This document shows positions 43,040 to 49,551 of a stretch of DNA of 64,000 nt, piece after piece; position 1 is the first letter of the stretch; every line of letters starts with the position of its first letter. The translations under genes were made by a program, and so were the position numbers. The notes below the pieces were generated by a model. The model was not told where the DNA came from. It was given only the letters and a program-made list of their open reading frames with translations, and ran no database searches. The DNA is taken from assembly GCA_036510065.1 (NCBI GenBank), contig DATCEO010000163.1, positions 21,300-85,299 on the forward strand. The letters are read 5' to 3'. The DNA is from DASUBV01 sp036510065. GTDB taxonomy: Bacteria > Actinomycetota > Actinomycetes > Streptosporangiales > Streptosporangiaceae.

Positions 43040-43309
43040 TCAAGGGCGGTAGATGTCGGCCCGATGGTCGATCCTGAGGACGACGACCCTTGGCGTTTCG
43101 TCGTCTATCTCATAGATCACCCGGTAAGACCCGCGCCGTGCGGACCAGAGTCCCGACAGCTCGCGGCGCAGTGGCTTACCTACCCGGCGTGGCGCGGCCA
43201 GCAGGTCGCCAATCAGGAGCTCAGCGATCGCGGCGGCAACCCGCTCTGGTAGCCGGTCCATGGCGCGCTGTGCCGGAGGCGTAACTAGCAGTCCGTATTC
43301 AGGCGCCAT
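43040..43309 (-). CDS. RelE/ParE-family toxin
   Basis: 89 residues: MAPEYGLLVTPPAQRAMDRL, LPERVAAAIAELLIGDLLAA, then the core GKPLRRELSGLWSARRGSYR and VIYEIDDETPRVVVLRIDHR. This is the RelE/ParE fold (L-x-G-x-W-x-x-R-x-G-x-Y-R-V-I-Y). RelE-type members cleave mRNA on the ribosome. Its start overlaps the antitoxin stop by 11 bp. The pair appears intact. Confidence 0.88.
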   Translation of the reverse strand: MAPEYGLLVTPPAQRAMDRLPERVAAAIAELLIGDLLAAPRRVGKPLRRELSGLWSARRGSYRVIYEIDDETPRVVVLRIDHRADIYRP

Positions 43310-43577
43310 GGCTCAGGTAGCGCCGACGGACTGCAGCGATATCCAGGCCCTCGCCCCGCACCGCCGCCTGCCGAGCCTCGGCTATCTCGCGGACGGCGGC
43401 GGGGTCGGACAAGATGTCCAGGGTGTCTTCTAGGGCATCGAGGTCGTCCGCGGCGATCACGACGGCCTCGCGGTGCCCGTGACGGGTGATACTGATGCGC
43501 TCGTGCGAGGCTGTCACTCGATCAACGACCTCAGACAGGTGCGCCTTCACCTTAGCCAGCGGCATCGTCTCGCTCAT
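43299..43577 (-). CDS. Phd/YefM-family antitoxin
   Basis: 92 residues from the ATG at 43577 (MSETMPLAKVKAHLSEVVDR). N-terminal DNA-binding region PLAKVKAHLSEVVDRVTASH followed by ISITRHGHREAVVIAADDLD, typical of Phd/YefM; the C-terminal acidic tail (ALEDTLDILSDPAAVREIAE) wraps the toxin. First gene of the pair; such proteins autorepress their operon. An upstream in-frame ATG at 43613 is less likely. Confidence 0.88.
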   Translation of the reverse strand: MSETMPLAKVKAHLSEVVDRVTASHERISITRHGHREAVVIAADDLDALEDTLDILSDPAAVREIAEARQAAVRGEGLDIAAVRRRYLSHGA

Positions 43578-43663
43578 GACCATAAGTATGACCACTTTGG
43601 GTCTGCCGGTCAAGCCGGACTACCGAGGGTGATAACCGCATCCTGCCTGTGGCGAGCCGACCG

Positions 43664-43830
43664 ATCGGTACCCCCGTTAGGTCGCGTAGTGCCAGCTGCG
43701 GGCCATCAAACGGGGTACCGATGTCTCGGTGGGCCGAAGGTACCAGCATGCGAACCGCGATGTGCTGGTCGAAGGTGACCCGCTGCCGGTACGTCTGGTT
43801 AAGCCGACAGTCAGGAAAGCGGCACGATGA
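43664..43830 (+). repeat. dispersed repeat, copy 3 (complete: hairpin + 34-codon block)
   Basis: Left arm ATCGGTACCCC (43664-43674), right arm GGGGTACCGAT (43712-43722), perfect, 48 bp start to start. The frame then reads GTDVS, VGRRYQHANRDVLVEGDPLP, VRLVKPTVRKAAR and TGA (43828-43830); the block from the V is exactly 102 bp as in copies 1 and 4. Same plus-strand orientation as every other copy, between two minus-strand toxin-antitoxin pairs. Confidence 0.8.
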
Positions 43831-43884
43831 GCCGCGCAGGCAGTCGGTCTTCGGGCCAGACGCGGCGCTGCCCGGAGAAGCGAC

Positions 43885-44268
43885 TCAGACTTGGAACGGG
43901 GCCTGGAGGTCTTTGATCATCGGGAAATGACGTATGTTGAGGGTGGCGAGGTCGAGCCCTTCCACGTCTGCGGTGGCCGCGATCAGGTAGTCGCCGAGCC
44001 CGATTCCCTGGTGCGAGCGCCGGTACTCGCGCATGAACTCCGCGGCGCGCCAGGCTACTCGCTCGGTTACCGGGAACGCGCGGAGACTGGACAGGAGGCG
44101 GCTGGCCTGCCGCCGCTCCGCAGATCTCATGCCGCCGGCCACCTCAGTCAGGCTGACGACGCTCATGCCGAGAGGGCCGGTGTCGCGCCGGGTGGCCAGG
44201 AGCCAGTCCTGCGCCGCGGGAATGCCGCGGAGGTTCGCGATGAGGACGTCGCTGTCGACCAGGATCAC
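43885..44268 (-). CDS. vapC: VapC-type PIN domain ribonuclease toxin
   Basis: 127 residues, GTG start. PIN acidic residues are visible in ILVDSDVLIANLRG (first Asp), VSLTEVAGGMR (Glu), and GLGDYLIAATADVEGLDLAT with LNIRHF (later Asp residues). It cleaves RNA with Mg2+; VapB blocks the active site. Overlaps vapB in GTGA, the classic coupled arrangement. Appears intact. Confidence 0.88.
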   Translation of the reverse strand: MILVDSDVLIANLRGIPAAQDWLLATRRDTGPLGMSVVSLTEVAGGMRSAERRQASRLLSSLRAFPVTERVAWRAAEFMREYRRSHQGIGLGDYLIAATADVEGLDLATLNIRHFPMIKDLQAPFQV

Positions 44269-44522
44269 AGCTCAGCCATGCGGTCCAGGTGCCGAGAGCG
44301 CTCGTCGGGCCCACGGCCGAAGGAGATGTCCTCGCCGCGAGCTATGCCGAAGGAGTCCCGGATGGCAGCCAGGTCCGCGTCCAGATCAGCCGCCCCCGAA
44401 GCGCTGATGCTCCGGTCGATGAGCTGCCGGATCAGCTCGGCGCGCGAGATGCCCTGCGTTCGCGCCACTTGCTCCAAGGCTGCAGACTGGCCTTCATCCA
44501 GGTAGATGTTCGTCCGCTTCAT
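44265..44522 (-). CDS. vapB: VapB-type ribbon-helix-helix antitoxin
   Basis: 85 residues from ATG 44522. RHH domain MKRTNIYLDEGQSAALEQVA and RTQGISRAELIRQLIDRSIS (residues 1-43), then a flexible C-terminal toxin-binding tail (DEDISFGRGPDERSRHLD-like, here GEDISFGRGPDERSRHLDRM). Two further in-frame residues exist upstream (ATG 44531). First gene of vapBC. Confidence 0.85.
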   Translation of the reverse strand: MKRTNIYLDEGQSAALEQVARTQGISRAELIRQLIDRSISASGAADLDADLAAIRDSFGIARGEDISFGRGPDERSRHLDRMAEL

Positions 44523-44648
44523 ACACCACATTATACATCAGAGATTGCCGCGTGACTGCCCCACTTGCGCGCGCGACAGCTACAAGCCACTGTCCTATTG
44601 TCATATTTTGGCGGCGGTCCCTAGCCTGCTGAACTGGCCATCATCCCA

Positions 44649-45206
44649 TCAGGATTGAGCGAGTGGCCCTGGCATCACGAGATGAACGGCGGCGATCGCA
44701 GCTTTGAAGAGCCACAGGCCGGCGAGCGCCTGACGGGGGTTCTCGCGCGTCCGCGCTGGATCCAGCGCCGGAAGGTCGTCGGGGCCGATGACCGCCAGCA
44801 GCGACTCGGCAGCGTAGGCGGCCTCCTTCCAGGCCGGTGGATGCGGCTCTGGGAAACGGCCGACTGCCAGCAACTGCGGGTCGTCTATCCTCGCGGCTTC
44901 ACCCGTTCCGGTGAACGCTGCCGCAGGCACGATAAGCAGGTCCATGGCATCCCGCCCGCGGATGTCAGCAGCAAGGGTGAGCCCATCGCGGGTCGCATAA
45001 GGGATGGCCTTGTCACCGTGCCTGGTCGCGATCGGCTCGAATCCCCACATGCCGCGGATGTCCGGCGGAAGGCTCCGCTGCGGAAGGTACACCGCCGGCA
45101 CGGGCATGCCTAATCCTTCGTGCGCTAGGCGCGACCATGGCGACACTACGGAGCTAGGGCCTGCTTTCTGCGTGTTTCTCATGTCGGACAGGGTGCCATG
45201 TACCAC
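44649..45206 (-). CDS. hypothetical protein
   Basis: 185 residues if started at ATG 45206, 177 from ATG 45182 (MRNTQKAGPSSVVSPWSRLA). Pieces such as LPQRSLPPDIRGMWGFEPIA, IPYATRDGLTLAADIRGRDA and LLAVIGPDDLPALDPARTRE look like real coding sequence rather than a shadow, but I recognise no family. The last 20 residues are hydrophobic (LAGLWLFKAAIAAVHLVMPG), perhaps one membrane helix. Lies between vapBC and repeat copy 4. Confidence 0.5.
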   Translation of the reverse strand: MVHGTLSDMRNTQKAGPSSVVSPWSRLAHEGLGMPVPAVYLPQRSLPPDIRGMWGFEPIATRHGDKAIPYATRDGLTLAADIRGRDAMDLLIVPAAAFTGTGEAARIDDPQLLAVGRFPEPHPPAWKEAAYAAESLLAVIGPDDLPALDPARTRENPRQALAGLWLFKAAIAAVHLVMPGPLAQS

Positions 45207-45239
45207 CGACAGCCGCAGTTGAGAGTGGCGGACCCGCTG

Positions 45240-45411
45240 ATCGGTATCCCCGGCATAGAGCGTTACCAGAGGCGAGGAGCGGTCGAGGGGTTACCGATGT
45301 CGCCAACTGGCGGGCCGACCGTGCCAGCCTACGAACCGCGAAGTCCTGATCGAAGGTGGCCCGCTGCCGGTACGCCTGCGCAGGTCACGGGCCGCGAAGC
45401 GCGCGCGGTGA
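45240..45411 (+). repeat. dispersed repeat, copy 4 (hairpin + 34-codon block)
   Basis: Left arm ATCGGTATCCCC (45240-45251), right arm GGGGTTACCGAT (45287-45298), one mismatch, 47 bp start to start. The coding block from 45310 reads AGRPCQPTNREVLIEGGPLP and VRLRRSRAAKRAR, then TGA at 45409-45411, again exactly 34 codons. The junction between hairpin and block carries a few inserted bases compared with copy 3. Confidence 0.72.
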
Positions 45412-45552
45412 ACCGCCCGGCATCAGCTACCGCCACATGCGACTGCTGGCCGCCGCGCATGGTGAACCGAGTGGCAGGTACACGCGGTCCCGCTGTCGGT
45501 GGACGGCATCGAGATTGTGGCATCGCCTTTCCCCGCGTTGCTCACTGGTGCC

Positions 45553-47094
45553 TTATGCGGGGGCTGAGCTGAGTGCGCCGGCGCGTGCGGCGGCGAGCGC
45601 CACCTTTGCGGCGTTATCGGCGGTGGTTTCATCGATCGGCTCGGCGGTGTCCGCAAACGTGCAGGTCTTCGTCCTGGTGGGCCGAACCGCTGCTTCGATC
45701 TGGGTCAGCGGTGCGATCTCGCTGATCCGCACGCCGGGGATGTCCGAGCCGTATGTCACCAGTGCCCCGGAGCGGACGAGGTCGCCGTAGGGGTAGAGGC
45801 GTTCCTCCATTCGCTCAGCGCCCAGCTTGGCGAGGTAGGTGTCGTAGAACGTGCCGTCGTAGTCGGTGCCCCACAGCGGGGTGCAGTTGGCGATGACGCC
45901 CAGCTCAGCGAACCGCTTCACGTCGGCCGGGTGGGACGATGGTGTTGTGGCAGACGGTGTGGCGGGCTGTCCCGCGGCCGTGGCGGCGCTGCACGGCCTC
46001 GATGGCATCGAGGACCACCCGCGCCGAGCCGTCGGCGTCGATGTGGATGTGGCTGTCGAAGCCGGCGAGCTGGGTCAGCTCGACCTGGCGCTCGATGTGA
46101 TCAGGGGGAAGGTCATCTGGCCGGGTGATCCGTCCTTGCTGTCCTCGAACGGGGCGAGGAGGAGCGCGCCGCCGTTGAAGGCCGTCCCGTCGGCCCACAT
46201 TTTCTGCACGCTGATCGTGACGTGCTCGGACTTTATCCGCTTGTTCCAGTCTCTCAGCGTTGCGACCACCGAGGCCGGGTCGTCGTCGCCCTGCCGTGTC
46301 CACACGGTGCCCACGATCCGCACCGGAAGCTGCCCGGCGTTGTCGCGCTCGACCAGGTCCTCGTACACAGGCTCAGAGTTCTGGTTCGGGCCGAGGAGTA
46401 TCCCGGCTTCCAGGTAGCCGGTGATTCCCCACGACGGCGCGGGCGCCAGGGTGAGCTCCTGCGCGTCGCGGATGCCTTCCTTGGTGAACGCGCCCAGGGC
46501 AGCGAGCATGGTCATGATCGGGGCGACTTCGACCGCGTGGCCGCTTGGCCATCCCGCGGCGTCGCGGACGTAGTACTAAGCGCCCGGGTCGGGGTCCTCG
46601 GTGCCGCGGTCCAGGCTGCACGCGTGCATGGCCGCGGTATTGAACCACAGGTCGTGTCCGTCGGAACTGAGGATCGCCGCCGGCCGGTCGCTGACCGCCT
46701 CATCGAGCATCTCCCTGGTAGGGGAGTTGTTCTCGAAGTATGCGGCCATCCAGCCGGAGCCCCTGATAACGGCACTGCCGGGGCATGACGCCGCGTAGCC
46801 GGCGATTCTGGCCAGGATCTCCGCGGGGTCGGAAAGCCCGTTGAGGTCCACGCCGAGCTTCGCCATCGCGCCGGACCCGGCCAGGTGGTTATGGGCGTCG
46901 ATGAACCCGGGCAGCACCATGCCCCCGTCCACCTCGATGACCTCGGTGCCGGGGTCGGTGAACGCAGCCGCCCCCGCCTCCGGGCCGACATACGTGATCA
47001 TCTTCCCCCGCACGACGGCACACTGGGCCCACGGTCGGCCCGGGTCCATGGTGCAGACCTGCCCGCCCCGCAGCAGGTACGACTGAGCGCTCAT
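45553..47094 (-). pseudogene. YtcJ-like amidohydrolase, broken by a stop and two frameshifts
   Basis: From ATG 47094 (MSAQSYLLRGGQVCTMDPGR), overlapping the previous gene's stop in ATGA. Amidohydrolase_3 features: GMVLPGFIDAHNHLAGSGAM (metal HxH), WMAAYFENNSPTREM, ILSSDGHDLWFNTAAM, later GFDSHIHIDADGSARVVLDA and LVTYGSDIPGVRISEIAPLT. Lesions: TAG at 46578-46576 where the sense continues as YYVRDAAGWPSGHAVEVAPI; a frameshift between about 46090 and 46135; a one-base insertion near 45940 (NTIV then HPADVKRFAELGVIANCTPL). The C-terminal region ends soon after ISEIAPLTQIEAAV with an atypical tail, so it is also 3'-truncated, just before repeat copy 4. Confidence 0.82.
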
Positions 47095-47687
47095 CTCATG
47101 ACTCCCCCGGTTGTGGTGCATCCCGGCGGAGCTACCTGCTGGCCAGCATCAGCATCCGCCTCGACACGAATCGAAATGTCCGTCAGCCACGCCGTGCGGC
47201 GGCTGCGGGTACGCCGCTCCATCGCCTGCAGGAGGGCCAGCTCCAGCGGGTACCCGATCAGGACGAACGCGGCGACCACGAGCGTCTGCCCGACCGTCTC
47301 CACCCACGGGCCCTGATCGCCGCTGCCCCACCTGATGATCATGATGCCCGCGGCCATCGTGATCACGTACAGGACGAGGACCGCGAGGACCAGGCGACGG
47401 CCGACGGCCGAGGCCATCCGCGCGTCAATGCGCCGTGACTCATCGACCACGCCAGACCACCGGCGTGCCGCCGCCGTCAGCTCCTCGCCGAGCCCCGGGC
47501 GGATCTCCGCGGGCGGCAGGAACACGGTCAGCTTCACGGGACCGGCCCGCCGCGACGCCCAGATGCGCGCGCGCACTGACTCCATCGCCGGCCGGACGGT
47601 GTACTCGCTGTAGAACGCCGACGTCGGCGGAACCCCGTCAGCCACGAAAAGCTGCGAAGGCCGCTCCAGCCGGATCTCGAACTTCAC
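47091..47687 (-). CDS. two-helix membrane protein
   Basis: 198 residues from GTG 47687 (VKFEIRLERPSQLFVADGVP). A soluble N-terminal domain (TVRPAMESVRARIWASRRAG, VKLTVFLPPAEIRPGLGEEL) resembles a small beta/alpha domain I cannot name; two hydrophobic helices follow (LVLAVLVLYVITMAAGIMII, TLVVAAFVLIGYPLELALLQ), then a basic cytoplasmic tail. The stop overlaps the amidohydrolase start (ATGA), so they formed one operon before that gene decayed. Still open, so either functional or recently orphaned. Confidence 0.6.
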   Translation of the reverse strand: MKFEIRLERPSQLFVADGVPPTSAFYSEYTVRPAMESVRARIWASRRAGPVKLTVFLPPAEIRPGLGEELTAAARRWSGVVDESRRIDARMASAVGRRLVLAVLVLYVITMAAGIMIIRWGSGDQGPWVETVGQTLVVAAFVLIGYPLELALLQAMERRTRSRRTAWLTDISIRVEADADAGQQVAPPGCTTTGGVMR

Positions 47688-47943
47688 GCGCGGCCAGACC
47701 TCGCGACGCCGCCCGCACGGCCTGCTGACGGCGCAGGCACGCCAGGGAGCCGAGCCGCCGGCAGTCGCCAGGCACGCACCTCGCCGGCCGTGCCGCACCG
47801 TCCCGGGTCGTTCTCGTCCCATCCGCGCGCGTCCTGGCTGCGGCCATGCGCTGTCCCCCGTCGGCCGAGATCCCCTTAATCGAAGAGTATCTCAGTGATC
47901 ACAGTGAGCGACGAAGGCGGCGGCCGTACGCCCGGCCCGAGGC

Positions 47944-48008
47944 AGCGGTCACCGCGGCGCGGACGGCCTGCGCCACGGGCAACCTCGCCGGGCAGCAGGC
48001 GGTTCAGC
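47944..48008 (+). repeat. direct repeat flanking a recombinase remnant, copy 1
   Basis: Begins AGCGGTCACCGCGGCGCGGA and ends CGCCGGGCAGCAGGCGGTTC-AGC. The near-identical copy 2 is at 48104-48173; the two differ mainly by a short insertion in the middle. They bracket the serine-recombinase fragment. Confidence 0.8.
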
Positions 48009-48012
48009 CCTC

Positions 48013-48093
48013 GCCTGGCAGGCCGCCATCGACCGGTACTTCACCGCCTTCGAGAACGGCACCATGGACGACACCACCGTCGGCCCCCGCGTC
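48013..48093 (+). pseudogene. serine recombinase C-terminal fragment
   Basis: 27 codons reading AWQAAIDRYFTAFENGTMDD and TTVGPRV. This A-I-D-R-Y-F-x-A-F-E-N-G-T-x-D block is characteristic of the coiled-coil/zinc-ribbon C-terminal half of large serine recombinases of actinobacterial integrative elements. No recombinase domain remains. It lies 200 bp from tRNA-Lys and is bracketed by a 65-70 bp direct repeat. Confidence 0.65.
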
Positions 48094-48103
48094 ACCCCCT
48101 GCA

Positions 48104-48173
48104 AGCGGTCACCGCGGCGCGGACGGCCTGCGCCTCTCCACGCGCAACCTCGCCGGGCAGCAGGCGATTCAGC
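48104..48173 (+). repeat. direct repeat flanking a recombinase remnant, copy 2
   Basis: Same unit as 47944-48008 (AGCGGTCACCGCGGCGCGGA ... CGCAACCTCGCCGGGCAGCA-GGCGATTCAGC). 160 bp offset between copies. Confidence 0.8.
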
Positions 48174-48226
48174 GCCGGGAGGGGCAGCCGCGAGCGGCTG
48201 ATCCCGAATCCGCGGTCCGCCGCCCG

Positions 48227-48292
48227 ATCGGTATCCCCAGCAGGCAGCGGATTAGCACTTCAGGGCGATCGCATGGGGTACCGATGTCTCGG
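48227..48292 (+). repeat. dispersed repeat, copy 5 (hairpin only), abutting tRNA-Lys
   Basis: Left arm ATCGGTATCCCC (48227-48238), right arm GGGGTACCGAT (48275-48285), 48 bp start to start exactly as in copy 3. It continues as GTCTCGGTGGG and then runs directly into the 3' end of tRNA-Lys, where the other copies carry the coding block. On the tRNA strand this hairpin is the first structure downstream of the tRNA and could serve as its terminator. Confidence 0.75.
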
Positions 48293-48364
48293 TGGGGCGT
48301 CCGGGGCTCGAACCCGGAACCCACGGATTAAAAGTCCGCTGCTCTACCATTGAGCTAACGCCCC
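48293..48364 (-). tRNA. tRNA-Lys (anticodon TTT)
   Basis: Cloverleaf on the minus strand: acceptor GGGGCGT/ACGCCCC, D arm TTAGCTCAATGGTAGAGCA, anticodon stem-loop with CTTTTAA (anticodon TTT), variable region and T arm GGTTCGAGCC, discriminator A (plus-strand T at 48293). No CCA encoded. It is the right-hand border of the toxin-antitoxin island, a common integration target. Confidence 0.95.
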
Positions 48365-48593
48365 GGCCTGGGGCCGGACGCCGGTCGGAACAATCGTAGA
48401 GAAGCTCCCGGCGTTCGGTGTATCCCGAAGCGTCAGGGTACCGGTCGCCCATCGCCGGCGGGTAGGCGAGCCGGTCATTGCGGCGGGCCGAACGCGCTGG
48501 GCCCGCCCGGTCCGCTGGCCGCCAGGACGGCCTACCGGACGCAGGCCCGCGAGCCCTGGACACCTGGCCCGGTGGAGTTAAGGGTCCCGGCTG

Positions 48594-48619
48594 CTGGGTA
48601 GAGAGAACGCTCTACCCAG
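48594..48619. promoter_or_regulatory. 10-bp inverted repeat in the leader of the holin-X gene
   Basis: CTGGGTAGAG-AGAACG-CTCTACCCAG: perfect 10-bp arms, 6-nt loop, ending 16 nt before the ATG at 48636. Either an operator or a leader stem-loop affecting translation of the 48636-49459 pair. Confidence 0.6.
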
Positions 48620-48635
48620 AATGAGGGGCCGCGCA

Positions 48636-49058
48636 ATGACAGAATCCGCGCAGAACGCAGTGGCCGGGCGCCCGCAGGACGCCTCGGCGGGCGAGCTGGT
48701 GAAGCAGTTGTCCGAGCAGCTTTCCCGGCTAGTCCGGGACGAGCTGAAATTGGCCGAGACCGAGATGGCCAGCAAGGGGTCCCGAGCCGCCAAGGGCATC
48801 GGGATGTTTGGCGGCAGCGGGATAATCGCCCTGTTCGGCGTGGCCTGCCTGCTAGCGTCGGCCATTGCCGGGCTGGCGCTCGTCCTGGCCCCCTGGCTCG
48901 CCGCGCTGATCGTCGGGGCGGCGCTGCTGCTAGTGGCGGGAATTGCCGCGCTGATCGGCCGGAACCAGCTGAAAAAGGCAGTCCCGCCAGTTCCGGAGCA
49001 GGCCGTCAAGAGCGTGAAGGCTGACGTCGAGGAGATCAAGGAAAGGGCGCACCGGTGA
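48636..49058 (+). CDS. actinobacterial holin-X family membrane protein (phage holin superfamily III)
   Basis: 140 residues from ATG 48636 (MTESAQNAVAGRPQDASAGE), with GAGGGG upstream. An amphipathic N-terminal helix (ELVKQLSEQLSRLVRDELKL, AETEMASKGSRAAKGIGMFG) leads to two membrane helices (GIIALFGVACLLASAIAGLA, WLAALIVGAALLLVAGIAAL) and a charged tail. PF07332 proteins are chromosomal in actinobacteria, nearly always next to a DUF3618 gene as here, and are not evidence of a prophage. The stop overlaps the next start in GTGA. Confidence 0.88.
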   Translation: MTESAQNAVAGRPQDASAGELVKQLSEQLSRLVRDELKLAETEMASKGSRAAKGIGMFGGSGIIALFGVACLLASAIAGLALVLAPWLAALIVGAALLLVAGIAALIGRNQLKKAVPPVPEQAVKSVKADVEEIKERAHR

Positions 49059-49459
49059 CCGCAGAGAACTCTCTTCCGCCCAATGTCGATAGCGCGTCGG
49101 GTGATGGCAAGGAGGCCATTCTCGACGATATCGACCGCACCCGCGAGCAGCTGGGCGAGACCGTTGAGGCGCTGGCAGCCAAGGCAGACGTCAAGGCGCA
49201 GGCCAAGCAGAAGGCCAGCGACGTCCAGGCCCAGGCCAAGCAGAAGGCGTCCGAGGTCCAGGCGCAGGCCAAGCAGAAGGCCGGGGAGGTCCAGGCTCAG
49301 GCCAAGCAGAAGGCCACCAAGGTGACCGGGACCGCGCGGCAGCAGGCCGGCCGCGTCGCGGCGATGGTAGGCGAGCACCGTCAGCCAGTCGCGATGGCTG
49401 CTGCGGCCGCTGCGGCGCTGCTAGTCGGCGTCCTGGTCATCAGGAAGCTGCGGCGGTAA
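49055..49459 (+). CDS. DUF3618 protein with 11-residue tandem repeats
   Basis: 134 residues. The DUF3618 core is ILDDIDRTREQLGETVEALA (residues about 23-42). Then come four near-identical 11-residue units V-Q-A-Q-A-K-Q-K-A-S/G-D/E (about 49190-49320 in DNA, a 33-bp tandem repeat), predicted to extend a long amphipathic helix, and a C-terminal membrane anchor (AAAAAAALLVGVLVIRKLRR). Repeat number is likely to vary between strains. Role unknown; coupled to the holin-X gene. Confidence 0.88.
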   Translation: MTAENSLPPNVDSASGDGKEAILDDIDRTREQLGETVEALAAKADVKAQAKQKASDVQAQAKQKASEVQAQAKQKAGEVQAQAKQKATKVTGTARQQAGRVAAMVGEHRQPVAMAAAAAAALLVGVLVIRKLRR

Positions 49460-49551
49460 GCGGCCGGCCAGGGCGCTCAGCCGGCGCTGCCAGGTGGCAG
49501 GACCGCCGGGCGGCAGGACCGCCGGGCGCTGGCAGGCGGTAGGACTGGAGC

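Noticed and set aside
41823..48292. CRISPR-like array
   Set aside because: Repeats are 66-172 bp, only five copies, spacers are kilobases with genes, and no cas gene is present.
41823..48292. Classical integron cassette array
   Set aside because: No integron integrase and the hairpins lack the usual attC R/L box arrangement; kept only as an analogy.
48636..49058. Prophage holin indicating a prophage
   Set aside because: PF07332-type proteins are ordinary chromosomal genes in actinobacteria paired with DUF3618; no other phage gene is near.
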